Of a DNA stretch of 47,480 nucleotides, positions 16,091 through 23,796 are shown one piece after another. The notes below the pieces were generated by a model. That model saw only the letters and a list, made by a program, of their open reading frames with translations, had not been told where the DNA came from and ran no database searches. Numbering within the stretch: position 1 is the stretch's first letter; each line of letters begins with the position of its first letter. A program made the translations under genes and the position numbers. The stretch is from positions 1 through 47,480 of the forward strand of contig NZ_BBCG01000026.1 of NCBI RefSeq assembly GCF_001311925.1, in the 5' to 3' direction. This stretch comes from Cellulosilyticum ruminicola JCM 14822 (GTDB lineage Bacteria > Bacillota > Clostridia > Lachnospirales > Cellulosilyticaceae).

Positions 16091-16927
16091 TTAATACTTA
16101 AAGGATATTATATAATTTGTATTTTCCAAAATATCAATATTATCTTGTGGTAATTTTTCAAATTTCCCTGATAAACCATTTTCTAATGCGGTCTGATGGA
16201 AATGGCTTAATCCTATACCTACATCCACCCTCTTGATTAGTTTTTCTTCTGGTCTTGCATTGACATTATGTGTTTCATAAAAATGAAAAGCATTCTCTTG
16301 TTTTATAACTCTCCATGGTTGTGCATTAGTAGCTGAAGGGGCTAATCTAAGCATTTCCAAAGCACTAGCATATTCACCTGCCTCTTGCTCAGTTAAAGGA
16401 TTGAAAAAGCTATCTTTAAAGAAAATATCTTTCCATGGTTTTCTCTGATCTGACTTCATAGCCTTACGCATAATAGATTCTCGTAAACTTTTTTTCTCTG
16501 CTGGATATCCTACTGGGGAAATAGCTGGGAATAAATCATTTTCTTTAATCCCCATAGCAGACGTAAAGTTATCACGACTAAAGGTTGCTGCTAACCATAC
16601 TGTCCCAAGGCCCATATGAGTTGCATATAAAACTAGGTTTTCAAATGCATATCCTGCTGCTTCAAGACCTAACTGTGTATTTTCTACTGATACCCCTAAG
16701 AATGTAGTAGCTCCCTTAATAACTCCATAGGTTCCTAATTTTACATCTTTTCCTTCTAAATCTTTTTCTACAATATGAAAATTAACTTTTACACCAAATG
16801 GATTTGTTATACTAGCAGCATATGCCATAAGCTTTTCTTTATCCTGGGCTGAAAGCTTTCTTGCTTCATATGATCTTACACTATTACGTTTTTTTATAGT
16901 TTCTTGTACTGGAATATTTATTTTCAT
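16091..16927 (-). CDS. Two-domain nitroreductase-family protein (TM1586-like)
   Basis: A 278-residue flavoprotein of the group where the nitroreductase fold is duplicated in one chain: an N-terminal half opening with ETIKKRNSVRSYE and containing LGLEAAGYAFENLVLYA and GLGTVWLAATF, and a C-terminal half with EYASALEMLRLAPSATNAQPW. This matches the putative TM nitroreductase family, of unknown physiological substrate. The start at 16927 is backed by GAGGTAGAGG. A dead partial copy of its second half lies 3.2 kb downstream at 13057. The first 70 bases upstream hold its promoter region; beyond that is accessory DNA. Confidence 0.9.
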   Translation of the reverse strand: MKINIPVQETIKKRNSVRSYEARKLSAQDKEKLMAYAASITNPFGVKVNFHIVEKDLEGKDVKLGTYGVIKGATTFLGVSVENTQLGLEAAGYAFENLVLYATHMGLGTVWLAATFSRDNFTSAMGIKENDLFPAISPVGYPAEKKSLRESIMRKAMKSDQRKPWKDIFFKDSFFNPLTEQEAGEYASALEMLRLAPSATNAQPWRVIKQENAFHFYETHNVNARPEEKLIKRVDVGIGLSHFHQTALENGLSGKFEKLPQDNIDILENTNYIISFKY

Positions 16928-17265
16928 TTTTACCTCTACCTCATTATAATATCTTTACTAATTTTCTTCGAAATCATACTTAAGCATTAGATTTGCTAAA
17001 GTATATTTTATACTTACAACTATATACAGAAATTAAAAAAAGAGCAATCTATTCAATTAAGAAATTTATCCTAAGAAGAATATTCTTCTTTAATAACTGA
17101 ATATCTCATACTGTCAGACTAATATCTATTACACTCAGTTTAGCACGCTTACAGACTTGTGTACATATTTATAATTTTACTGTCTACCCCTTAAAATAGA
17201 TAAACTTTTTGCCCTATAAGTACTAATCTAAGTAATTCATTAGTCCACTTTTCAGTTAATTTAAA
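16928..17265. other. Gene-free stretch
   Basis: AT-rich with no recognisable gene. It contains a small palindrome (AAGAAGAATATTCTTCTT, about 17075-17092) and presumably the promoter of the nitroreductase gene at its left end. Confidence 0.5.
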
Positions 17266-17563
17266 ATGAAAGCATTCTACATACTTAGTATCTTTATCTC
17301 TGTTTGTTTTTAGTGGAAATTATTTTCACAGGATACTTTTCGATAATAGTGGTTATGTTACAACAGGTAATACTAGAAGAAAAATAGCATTTGCACAATA
17401 CCTTTTATATGAGTTAGGCTATTTAACAGGTAACTATAATACTGCTGTTGATGGCGTATTTGGCACTAACACACTTAAAGCTGTAAAGAAGTTTCAAAAA
17501 GATCATAGATTAACCGTTGACGGTAAGGTTGGTCCTGCTACCTTTAAACCATCATTGACCTAG
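17266..17563 (+). pseudogene. Exported peptidoglycan-binding-domain protein, degenerate
   Basis: An ATG at 17266 opens a signal-peptide-like stretch (MKAFYILSIFISVCF) that hits a stop. In another frame the text continues through GNTRRKIAFAQYLLYELGYL, then YNTAVDGVFGTNTLKAVKKF, DHRLTVDGKVGPATFK and a stop at 17561-17563. The second part is a good PF01471-type peptidoglycan-binding repeat (GVFGxxTxxAVxxFQ, VDGxVGPxT). With only one such domain, a frame break and no ribosome binding site, it is a remnant of a cell-wall hydrolase or similar protein. Confidence 0.75.
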
Positions 17564-17808
17564 ACAGCACTAAATCCCAACGAAGAATCAGTATTACATA
17601 ATTGCTTTAATTCAGATAAGGCACGTTGAATCAAAGTTGTAACATTAAAGAGAAGTAATACATTTCTTCTTTCTATGGATTGTTCTGGAAAGATTTGATA
17701 GTACTGGGTCATAGATCTTCTAATCTGATTTAACTACTCCTGGATAATTCTTACATCTTGATCAAAAGTTGACTCAGTTTCAGGAGTAGGAAAAGTAGTT
17801 TTAATCAT
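17560..17808 (-). pseudogene. Unrecognised 83-codon frame with one amber codon
   Basis: The minus strand reads from the ATG at 17808 to a stop at 17560-17562, interrupted only by TAG at 17734-17736 (codon 25, where Gln would fit: IIQE-x-LNQIRR). The text, for example RRSMTQYYQIFPEQSIERR and LIQRALSELKQLC, looks like a soluble helical protein. I do not recognise it. Its stop overlaps the stop of the converging peptidoglycan-binding remnant by two bases. Confidence 0.35.
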
Positions 17809-17876
17809 AAATCTATGTATTGCCTAGTCGCACTCGGGGCTTGTACTCACTAGATTCCACTCATGGCAGACAAACA

Positions 17877-17918
17877 AAAAAGCTTATCGACAACATCATC
17901 CATGGTCAATAAGCTCTT
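17877..17918 (-). terminator. Terminator of the azoreductase gene
   Basis: A stem AGCTTATCGAC / GTCAATAAGCT with a bulge is followed on the minus strand by TTTTTTGTTTG. It lies about 20 bases past the stop. Confidence 0.65.
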
Positions 17919-17936
17919 ATACTCTAACAAAATCTA

Positions 17937-18542
17937 TTAAAATTGTTGTGCTATTTGTTTTGCTTTATTAACAGCTTCACTTAAGATTGCTTCTACATCT
18001 GCGCCCTGTAAATCCACATTTTCTGCTGCAACACTTTGAATATCGCTTAGACCATAGAAATTTAATATTGCCCTTATAAATCTTTCTCCCATTTCAAATT
18101 GTGCTCTTACATCATCTGAGTAACTTCCTCCTCTAGATGCTACAAACAATGCTTTTTTACCTGCGCAAAGCCCAACTGCCCCTTCTGCTGTATACTTAAA
18201 AGTAATGCCTACTATACTTACATAATCAATATAAGCTTTTAAAATAGCCGGAAAACTTAAGTTCCACATAGGTGCAGCAATAACGTACTTATCTGCTTCT
18301 GCGAACTGATAAGCATATTTTAGGATAGGGTGTTTTCTACTTTCTTCAGTCTTAGGACCAAACACTACATCTAAATCTTTTCCTCTTAAAAAATCAATAT
18401 TTTCTTTATAAAGATCCAGTGTAATTATTTCATCTTGCGGATTAATTCTTTTATATTCCTCAATAAAACTATCAGATATATGATATGTCCTTGACTCACC
18501 TTCTGGTTTATCATTTGCTCTTATATACAGTATTGTAGCCAT
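17937..18542 (-). CDS. azoR: FMN-dependent NADH-azoreductase family protein
   Basis: A 201-residue flavodoxin-fold quinone/azo reductase. The N-terminal strand and phosphate-binding region (ATILYIRANDKPEGESRTY) and the block VIAAPMWNLSFPAILKAYID, followed by SRGGSYSD, are typical of AzoR. Such enzymes take two electrons from NADH to quinones or azo compounds and protect against electrophile stress. The start is the ATG at 18542 with AAGGG upstream; the in-frame extension to 18566 lacks support. It stands alone between remnants, with a good terminator. Confidence 0.88.
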   Translation of the reverse strand: MATILYIRANDKPEGESRTYHISDSFIEEYKRINPQDEIITLDLYKENIDFLRGKDLDVVFGPKTEESRKHPILKYAYQFAEADKYVIAAPMWNLSFPAILKAYIDYVSIVGITFKYTAEGAVGLCAGKKALFVASRGGSYSDDVRAQFEMGERFIRAILNFYGLSDIQSVAAENVDLQGADVEAILSEAVNKAKQIAQQF

Positions 18543-18794
18543 ATTAATTTTCCCTTCTATTCTCAAGATATTTTATACTAGTACTTTTTAGTTTCAATTC
18601 ACTCACTTATAGTTTGTCCCACTTATCTTAAACTATTCTTTTGTCAGCTTTATTAATACAATATTTTACTGTCTATCGCAAATAATCCTTATTATCTACT
18701 TAATAACCATGCCATATTACTTACTAATAGATGCGTCATATTGGTATAAAATACTCTATCCAAATAATTGTTGTAAGCTATTTTCTTAGTTCAA

Positions 18795-19115
18795 TAAAGC
18801 TTGATTAACATGAAATTAGTCAGCTAACTGTGAAAAAGTAGTTTCTATGCGTCTTCTATGTTTACTAATCCAATTTCTCAAGTCTTTTGGGTAGGGATTT
18901 TTGCTGTTATTTCAATATCGGTGATATAACCTTCTAGAGTAATTGCAGCATGAAGTTTTAGATCGTAGTAAGTTTCTTTTTTAGAAGCACAATAACCGTA
19001 AGATGAAATATCTTTGAATCGCTTGCTAAAATGAACTCTATCAAAGTCACATGCAGGAATAGGTATACTATCTACAATGTAAATAGCAGAATGGTTGTAG
19101 CCAATATAGTTACAA
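18795..19115 (-). mobile_element. IS982-family transposase remnant
   Basis: The minus strand reads VDSIPIPACDFDRVHFSKRF, then SSYGYCASKKETYYDLKLHA, ITLEGYITDIEIT and, in a shifted frame, LRNWISKHRRRIETTFSQLA. This order is typical of IS982 transposases, whose first catalytic Asp lies in the VDSxPIP motif and whose Glu lies in RRxIETxFSQL. The stretch between them, which should carry the second Asp, is deleted. No intact terminal inverted repeats were found. The element is dead. Confidence 0.8.
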
Positions 19116-19153
19116 ATTACTTTTTTGCTCCCCTCCTTTAGGCAAAAAAATAA

Positions 19154-19179
19154 CCTATTAGATACAATGTCCTAATAGG
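19154..19179 (-). terminator. Terminator after the small basic gene
   Basis: An 8-bp stem, CCTATTAG with CTAATAGG, is followed on the minus strand by TTATTTTTTTG. It lies 21 bases past the stop of the 41-residue gene. Confidence 0.8.
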
Positions 19180-19199
19180 CTTCAATAGTATAATCTTTA

Positions 19200-19325
19200 T
19201 TAATGCTTTTCTGATTTATGCTTAGCTAATGTTTTTCCTGCTTGACTTTTAGCTTTAGAACTTGAACTCTTAGAAGCTAATGTCTTACCTGCTTTCCCAA
19301 CTTTCCCACCATGATGTACTGCCAT
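19200..19325 (-). CDS. Tiny, highly basic Lys/Ser/His-rich protein (41 aa)
   Basis: A 41-residue frame starting at the ATG at 19325, ten bases after a perfect AGGAGG, and ended by a strong terminator, so it is almost certainly expressed. The protein is soluble and strongly positive, with an internal repeat: AGKTLASKSSSSKAKSQ followed by AGKTLAKHKSEKH, preceded by MAVHHGGKVGK. No hydrophobic segment, Cys or acidic patch (one Glu only). The make-up is like histone-H1-tail or small nucleic-acid-binding peptides; I recall similar unnamed small proteins in clostridia. A role in nucleic-acid or polyanion binding is a guess. A small acidic-rich frame sits 29 bases upstream on the same strand. Confidence 0.75.
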   Translation of the reverse strand: MAVHHGGKVGKAGKTLASKSSSSKAKSQAGKTLAKHKSEKH

Positions 19326-19354
19326 ATTTAATTCACCTCCTCATTCACTAAATA

Positions 19355-19525
19355 CTAATTTCTTCTTTTTAAAGCTACTACATTTCCTGTTGAATCATTA
19401 TATCTTAAGTATCCACTCTCTAAATTCAATATATCCTCTACAATTTCTTCTGACAATGCCATTCCATCATCTGATAGTTGCTGTAATATCTCTTCTCCTG
19501 TTACTCCATCTTCTTCAATAATCAT
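19355..19525 (-). CDS. Small acidic-N-terminal protein of unknown function (56 aa)
   Basis: A 56-codon frame from the ATG at 19525 (GAGG eight bases upstream) to TAG at 19355. It begins with an acidic helical part (MIIEEDGVTGEEILQQL, then MALSEEIVEDILNLES) and ends basic (VVALKRRN). The frame stays open 15 codons further upstream (PIKPRYLKEAMRM) to a TAG, so it may be the C-terminus of a longer lost gene. Located 29 bases before the small basic gene and likely in one transcript with it. Not recognised. Confidence 0.45.
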   Translation of the reverse strand: MIIEEDGVTGEEILQQLSDDGMALSEEIVEDILNLESGYLRYNDSTGNVVALKRRN

Positions 19526-19598
19526 CCTCATAGCCTCTTTTAGATATCGAGGTTTAATAGGTGGCGTTTCCTACTGCGAAACTATCTGCAATATCGCA

Positions 19599-19650
19599 CA
19601 AAAAAAGAGTTGCAATATTTAAACTCCTAGCAATTACAGCTCTCTTTTAA
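19599..19650 (-). terminator. Hairpin with T7 tail
   Basis: A stem AAAAGAG / CTCTTTT, extended by TGTAAT / ATTGCA, is followed on the minus strand by a T-run. It lies between the fic locus and the small acidic frame and separates their transcripts. Confidence 0.55.
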
Positions 19651-19720
19651 ATCAACCCTATTGAGTTTAATAAATCATTTTAAAATCAGCTCATTTCATT
19701 GCCAATCAAGATTTTTAATC

Positions 19721-19768
19721 AAAAAACACAGTCACTTATGGTACGGTTCACCGTTTCATTCACAAGTG
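19721..19768 (-). terminator. Terminator of the fic gene
   Basis: Nested inverted repeats (CACTT/AAGTG outside, ACGGT/ACCGT inside) are followed on the minus strand by TTTTTT. They lie about 30 bases past the fic stop. Confidence 0.6.
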
Positions 19769-19799
19769 ATAACCCCTGCATTATTAATATCTTTTTATG

Positions 19800-21007
19800 T
19801 TATTCCATTTCAGTTAATTTACTTGTATTAATATCATATAATTCTTTTCTTCCATCTTTTGTTACTAGGATAAGTTCCTTATTTTTTAATGTGAGTATGC
19901 AACTTCTAATCTTAGTTTCTCCTATATCACCTTCACATATATCATGAATATCTTGAATACCTACTCCTTCATCTCCAAACAATGTGTTCTGAATTAGTAT
20001 ACTGATAACACCCAATAATTTTTTATCACTACCAGCTATCTTTTCACCAATGTTCCTATAGTAAACTAATTTTTGACGTCTCTCATCTAATGACTCACAT
20101 AGACCCTCGATGGACTTGACTAATATCTCTAAAAATGTAATTACAAATGCTGTTAAATCACCTCTGTTTTTTCATCATTTGCTAATTTAAATGCTTTATA
20201 GTATGATTGTACATTTTCTTTGATAGTACATGATAATCTACATGCAACTAAGAATTCAAGTTTTTGAGCTAATAAATAACTACTAATAAACCTACTTGTT
20301 CTCCCATTCCCATCATAAAATGGATGAATATACCCAAACATATAATGAAATACAGCTATTCTAATTAAAAAATCATATGAATCATTATTTAAAGCATTTA
20401 AAGCTTCTGACATAGTCTCTATAATTTTGCTTTCTGGATATACCCCTTCATGAATTACTCTATCATTACTTCCTAGAACACTTACACCATCTTTTCTAAA
20501 GATTTCTCCATCTGGTTCATTTACTGTATTTTCTTGTACTACATCTTTTAGTGCAAATTCATTATATAGATTTCTAATATCTTGGCATGAGGATAATTTG
20601 ATTTGTTGCTCTTGTAATAACATTTCATATTTCTTAACTAATCCATAAAAACGTTTATGCTTACTATTCTCTTCTTTATCACTCAATATCTCATTTATTT
20701 CTCTTCTACTACTATGCACACCTTCTATTTCATTAGTCATTTTTATTTCATCAACTAAACATCTTTTTGTATATTGTATAAGTGCAATTCCTGGTACTAA
20801 GTTCATTTGCTTCATTAATATTTTATCTAAACTCATTATTTGTTCTATTTTTTGCAATATCTCATGATTAATCACTACAAATGCATTATAATCATTTATT
20901 TTAAATTTAAAGTGATACGTAGATTCACTTTCTATTCTTCTTTTATATATTTCTTCATACACGTCTTTCCCTTGATAAAAAAGACTTGAAAGTAATTTAT
21001 ATTCCAT
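19800..21007 (-). pseudogene. Fic-domain protein with a one-base deletion in an A-run
   Basis: Joining two frames gives a roughly 403-residue Fic protein, a family that transfers AMP (or similar) from a nucleotide to a hydroxyl of a target protein. The core motif HPFYDGNGRTSR (about 228-239) is intact, with the nucleophilic His. An autoinhibitory motif of the (S/T)xxxE(G/N) type, TNEIEG (about 91-96), lies N-terminal, marking a self-inhibited class II Fic. The C-terminal part (GDLTAFVITFLEIL onward) is a helical/winged-helix tail. The break is at the A6 run 20167-20172 (T6 on the plus strand); a seventh A restores NDEKNRGDLTAF. Start: ATG at 21007 behind GGTGG. As sequenced, the Fic core is translated but the tail is lost. 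No antitoxin gene is visible. Confidence 0.82.
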
Positions 21008-21196
21008 ACTATCACCCACCATTAAATTCATCTTTTAACTTATTATATATTTCAATATTTATCAAGTAAACATATATTTATTTTTTATACTTTATATTTT
21101 ATTCAAATAACACATATCAAATTACCAATAACCAATAATAACTTATTATATTTTAACCAATTTAATATGTTTATAAACAAAATTAGAGAATACTTC

Positions 21197-21330
21197 TTAA
21201 GAAATATCCTCAGGTATGTTTCTATCACAATCATTTATTATCTCCCTACCTGCTCCATGAGCAATAATAACTCTGCCATTTTTATTTAACATCTTATATA
21301 TGTACTGAATAACCCTCTCTAAAATTATTT
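21197..21330 (-). pseudogene. C-terminal remnant of a SAM-dependent methyltransferase
   Basis: The minus strand reads RVIQYIYKMLNKNGRVIIAH, then GAGREIINDCDRN and a stop at 21197-21199. The pattern LxxxGRxIIAHxxGRExIN is the late strand-and-loop region of class I methyltransferases. A stop lies just upstream, so only about 40 codons survive. Confidence 0.5.
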
Positions 21331-21386
21331 ATCCTATAACAATTATATTCACACTTATTTTTTTATTTAAATATCATTAAAAAACC

Positions 21387-21429
21387 CTTTCTGAATCAGA
21401 AGCATATATTTATTTTCTAATTCAGAAAG
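21387..21429 (-). terminator. Terminator of the [FeFe]-hydrogenase-like gene
   Basis: A long stem (CTTTCTGAATCAGAA with TTCTAATTCAGAAAG, one mismatch) is followed on the minus strand by GGGTTTTTTAATG. It lies about 50 bases past the stop. Confidence 0.8.
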
Positions 21430-21477
21430 AGCCTTTTGTATGCATACTCTCTATCTTATTTAATATTCATTTTCTCT

Positions 21478-22830
21478 TTATTTAAAACTGCGTTCAAACA
21501 TACTAGATTTATGCAATAACTCCTTATACTCACTGATACCTAGTTGTTTTAATAAGCCTAATAAAATTTCACTGTGAACTGGTATTTTAATAGGTGAATC
21601 ATACGCTACTTCATTAACAGCCTCTCGTCCTTCACTACTTGGAATTAAAGCTCTAGGTCCACCTACACAACCACCTTTGCATCCCATTCCTTCAATAAAA
21701 CTAGCTCGTACTTTCCCTTCTTCTAATTCTTCAAGTAAAGCTTTACACTCCTTCATACCATCTACTTGCATTGCTGTAAATACTTTTCTTTTTTCTGGTA
21801 ATAATTGATCAACAATATCCCAGACTGCTTCTGAAACACCACCTGTTCTTGCATATAAACGGCCTCCTGTAGATGCATAATCTACTGAAGGTAATCCTTT
21901 GCACTGAGTTACATCAATATTTAATGCTTCAAAAATAATCTTAGTTTCCTCAAAAGTAAGTACGTAATCTACATCACCTTTTAAATCAGGTTCCTTTGCC
22001 TCTGCCTTTTTAGCAATACATGGTCCTACAAAAACAACTTTAACTTGCTTATTAATAGCTTTAATTATTCTTGCCATTGCTACCATTGGAGAGACAGATG
22101 GAGAGACATTAGGTACTAATTTATCATACACTTTTTTGAGAGCAGCTACCCACATTGGGCAACAACATGAAGTAATCATAAAATCGCCTTTATGCTGAAC
22201 ATGAGCATCAAATTCTAAGGCTTCTTTAATACTTAATACATCTGCTGCTATAGCAACTTCTATCATATCTGCAAACCCTACTTTAATAAATGCTTCTCTT
22301 AATTGATCTAATGTAACATACTTTCCAAACTGTCCTGCAATAGCTGGAGCCACTATAGCAACTACCTTTTGTCCTTGCTTCAACAATTCTAACACAGGTA
22401 TAAACTGTTTATTATCTATATAATTCCCTGCATCACATGCCTCAACGCAACGCCCACAACTTAAACATAGATTAGAATCAATCCACTTATCTTTACCATC
22501 CTCAGATTCAATAATAGCATCAAAAGGACATGTCGTTTGACATTTACCTTTGCCATCCACCTCCTCACAGTTTCCTGTGCAACTCTTAACCTTTTGTATT
22601 ATTCTCTCTCTCACATGTTGATTAGTAATACCTTGAATGATTGATTGTACATAAGTGTGGTCATCCACATTAGTATCTACTTCCACTCCACAAAGTACAG
22701 CTAGAATTTCTTTAGCTTCTTCATGATTTTGAAATTCTTGCTTTAGTAATCTCTCAAATGTTTTTTCGAAATTTCCTTCATAATAAGACTTTACAAGTTC
22801 CTTGTATATAGCTTCATACCCTTTCTTCAT
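21478..22830 (-). CDS. [FeFe]-hydrogenase-like iron-sulfur protein (TSCCCP type)
   Basis: A 450-residue cytoplasmic monomer with a roughly 80-residue N-terminal helical part, a two-[4Fe-4S] ferredoxin domain (C84, C88, C97, C101 and C122, C125, C128, C132) and the H-cluster domain. The three H-cluster motifs are L1 TSCCCPMW (220-227), L2 VGPCIAKK (268-275) and L3 EGMGCKGGC (380-388). The four cluster-binding cysteines are in place. L1 has the extra Cys reported for group B/CpIII-type enzymes, and L2 has Gly where standard enzymes have Met (MPC). It therefore probably binds an H-cluster but differs from the classic hydrogen-evolving type; a role in hydrogen uptake or sensing is possible. Monocistronic, GAGGAG before the ATG. 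No maturases are nearby. Confidence 0.88.
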   Translation of the reverse strand: MKKGYEAIYKELVKSYYEGNFEKTFERLLKQEFQNHEEAKEILAVLCGVEVDTNVDDHTYVQSIIQGITNQHVRERIIQKVKSCTGNCEEVDGKGKCQTTCPFDAIIESEDGKDKWIDSNLCLSCGRCVEACDAGNYIDNKQFIPVLELLKQGQKVVAIVAPAIAGQFGKYVTLDQLREAFIKVGFADMIEVAIAADVLSIKEALEFDAHVQHKGDFMITSCCCPMWVAALKKVYDKLVPNVSPSVSPMVAMARIIKAINKQVKVVFVGPCIAKKAEAKEPDLKGDVDYVLTFEETKIIFEALNIDVTQCKGLPSVDYASTGGRLYARTGGVSEAVWDIVDQLLPEKRKVFTAMQVDGMKECKALLEELEEGKVRASFIEGMGCKGGCVGGPRALIPSSEGREAVNEVAYDSPIKIPVHSEILLGLLKQLGISEYKELLHKSSMFERSFK

Positions 22831-22949
22831 TATAATTACTCCTCTACTTACCAGTATAGTGCTTAGTATGAGTCAAATTTGAAGAAAATATTTTACTAAT
22901 CATCTTTTTTTATCTCTTCCTATTCAAATATATCTTACTTTTCTATCAT

Positions 22950-23429
22950 TTATTTATGATACGGTTCATTATTATTAATTCTAAACCCTCTATACACTTG
23001 CTCTAATAACATGACTCTAAAGAGTTGATGTGGGAATGTCATTTTAGAGAAGCATAATTTATAATTTGCTCTTGCTCTCACGGCGTCTGATAAACCAAGT
23101 GATCCACCGATAACGAAGACGATGTGGCTATTTCCACGTACACCACAGTCTGCCATGAAGGCTGCAAGTTCTTCTGATGAAAGCATTTTTCCGCCTAAGT
23201 CTAAGGCTACTACATAAGCGCTGTCGCTGATTTTTGAAAGGATTTTTTCTCCTTCTTTTTCTTTGATTTGTAGCTCTTCTTTTTCTGATGCATTATCTGG
23301 TGTTTTTTCATCTGCAAGTTCAATGATATTTAATTTACAATAACGGCTTAAACGTTTGCTATATTCATCTATTGCCTGTACTAAATATTTCTCTTTTAGT
23401 TTACCAACGCATATTAATTCTATTTTCAT
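22950..23429 (-). CDS. rlmH: 23S rRNA pseudouridine-1915 N3-methyltransferase
   Basis: A 159-residue SPOUT-fold methyltransferase, full length for RlmH. It opens [16 protein letters not shown]; the SAM-binding knot is [17 protein letters not shown] (about 105-121), and it ends [19 protein letters not shown], the family hallmark. It methylates a pseudouridine in helix 69 of 23S rRNA in the assembled 70S ribosome. AGGAG precedes the ATG at 23429. In many Firmicutes rlmH lies near the replication origin, which is relevant to the DnaA-box-like sites just upstream of it. Confidence 0.97.
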   Translation of the reverse strand: MKIELICVGKLKEKYLVQAIDEYSKRLSRYCKLNIIELADEKTPDNASEKEELQIKEKEGEKILSKISDSAYVVALDLGGKMLSSEELAAFMADCGVRGNSHIVFVIGGSLGLSDAVRARANYKLCFSKMTFPHQLFRVMLLEQVYRGFRINNNEPYHK

Positions 23430-23580
23430 TTGTAACTCCTATATATTAGTTGTTTTTATGTTTATTATAACAAACTTCCAAATAAAATTTGATTAATCTC
23501 AATAAACCACTTTAAGCCTGCTTAATAATACTAAACATAATCCAATTACGAGTTCCATATACAGTCCATCTCTTCATGTT

Positions 23581-23759
23581 TTATCTACAGCTAGAATTTC
23601 TTCCCTTATTTCATCTTTTTGTTTCTGCATAAAAATATCACCTGTTCTTTTTTCATATTTTTATCCACACTCTTAATTATAAAAGTTATGCACATTTTTG
23701 GGTTTTAACTATAAACTTATCTACACCCCTTTTAGTTACTTACTTTTGCCTGTGGATTT
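23581..23759. other. Cluster of DnaA-box-like 9-mers in the rlmH upstream gap
   Basis: The 367-base gap 23430-23796 has no gene. It contains five DnaA-box-like sites: TTATCCACA (23661-23669) and TTATGCACA (23686-23694), both matching TTATNCACA; TTATCTACA (23581-23589 and 23717-23725), one base off; and TGTGGATTT on the other strand (23751-23759). No dnaA, dnaN or AT-rich repeat array accompanies them in the window. Confidence 0.45.
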
Positions 23760-23796
23760 CTGCTCAAATGCAATTAATACTTAGATATAAGAAAAC

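Noticed and set aside
15073-17736. TAG codons at 15073 and 17734 as pyrrolysine or suppressed amber codons
   Set aside because: No Pyl machinery is visible, both lie amid pseudogenes, and other genes here (for example the small acidic frame and ispE) use TAG as a normal stop.
23430-23796. Calling the DnaA-box cluster the chromosomal origin
   Set aside because: dnaA, dnaN, recF and rpmH are not in the window and no clear unwinding element is seen, so only a possible DnaA-binding region is claimed.
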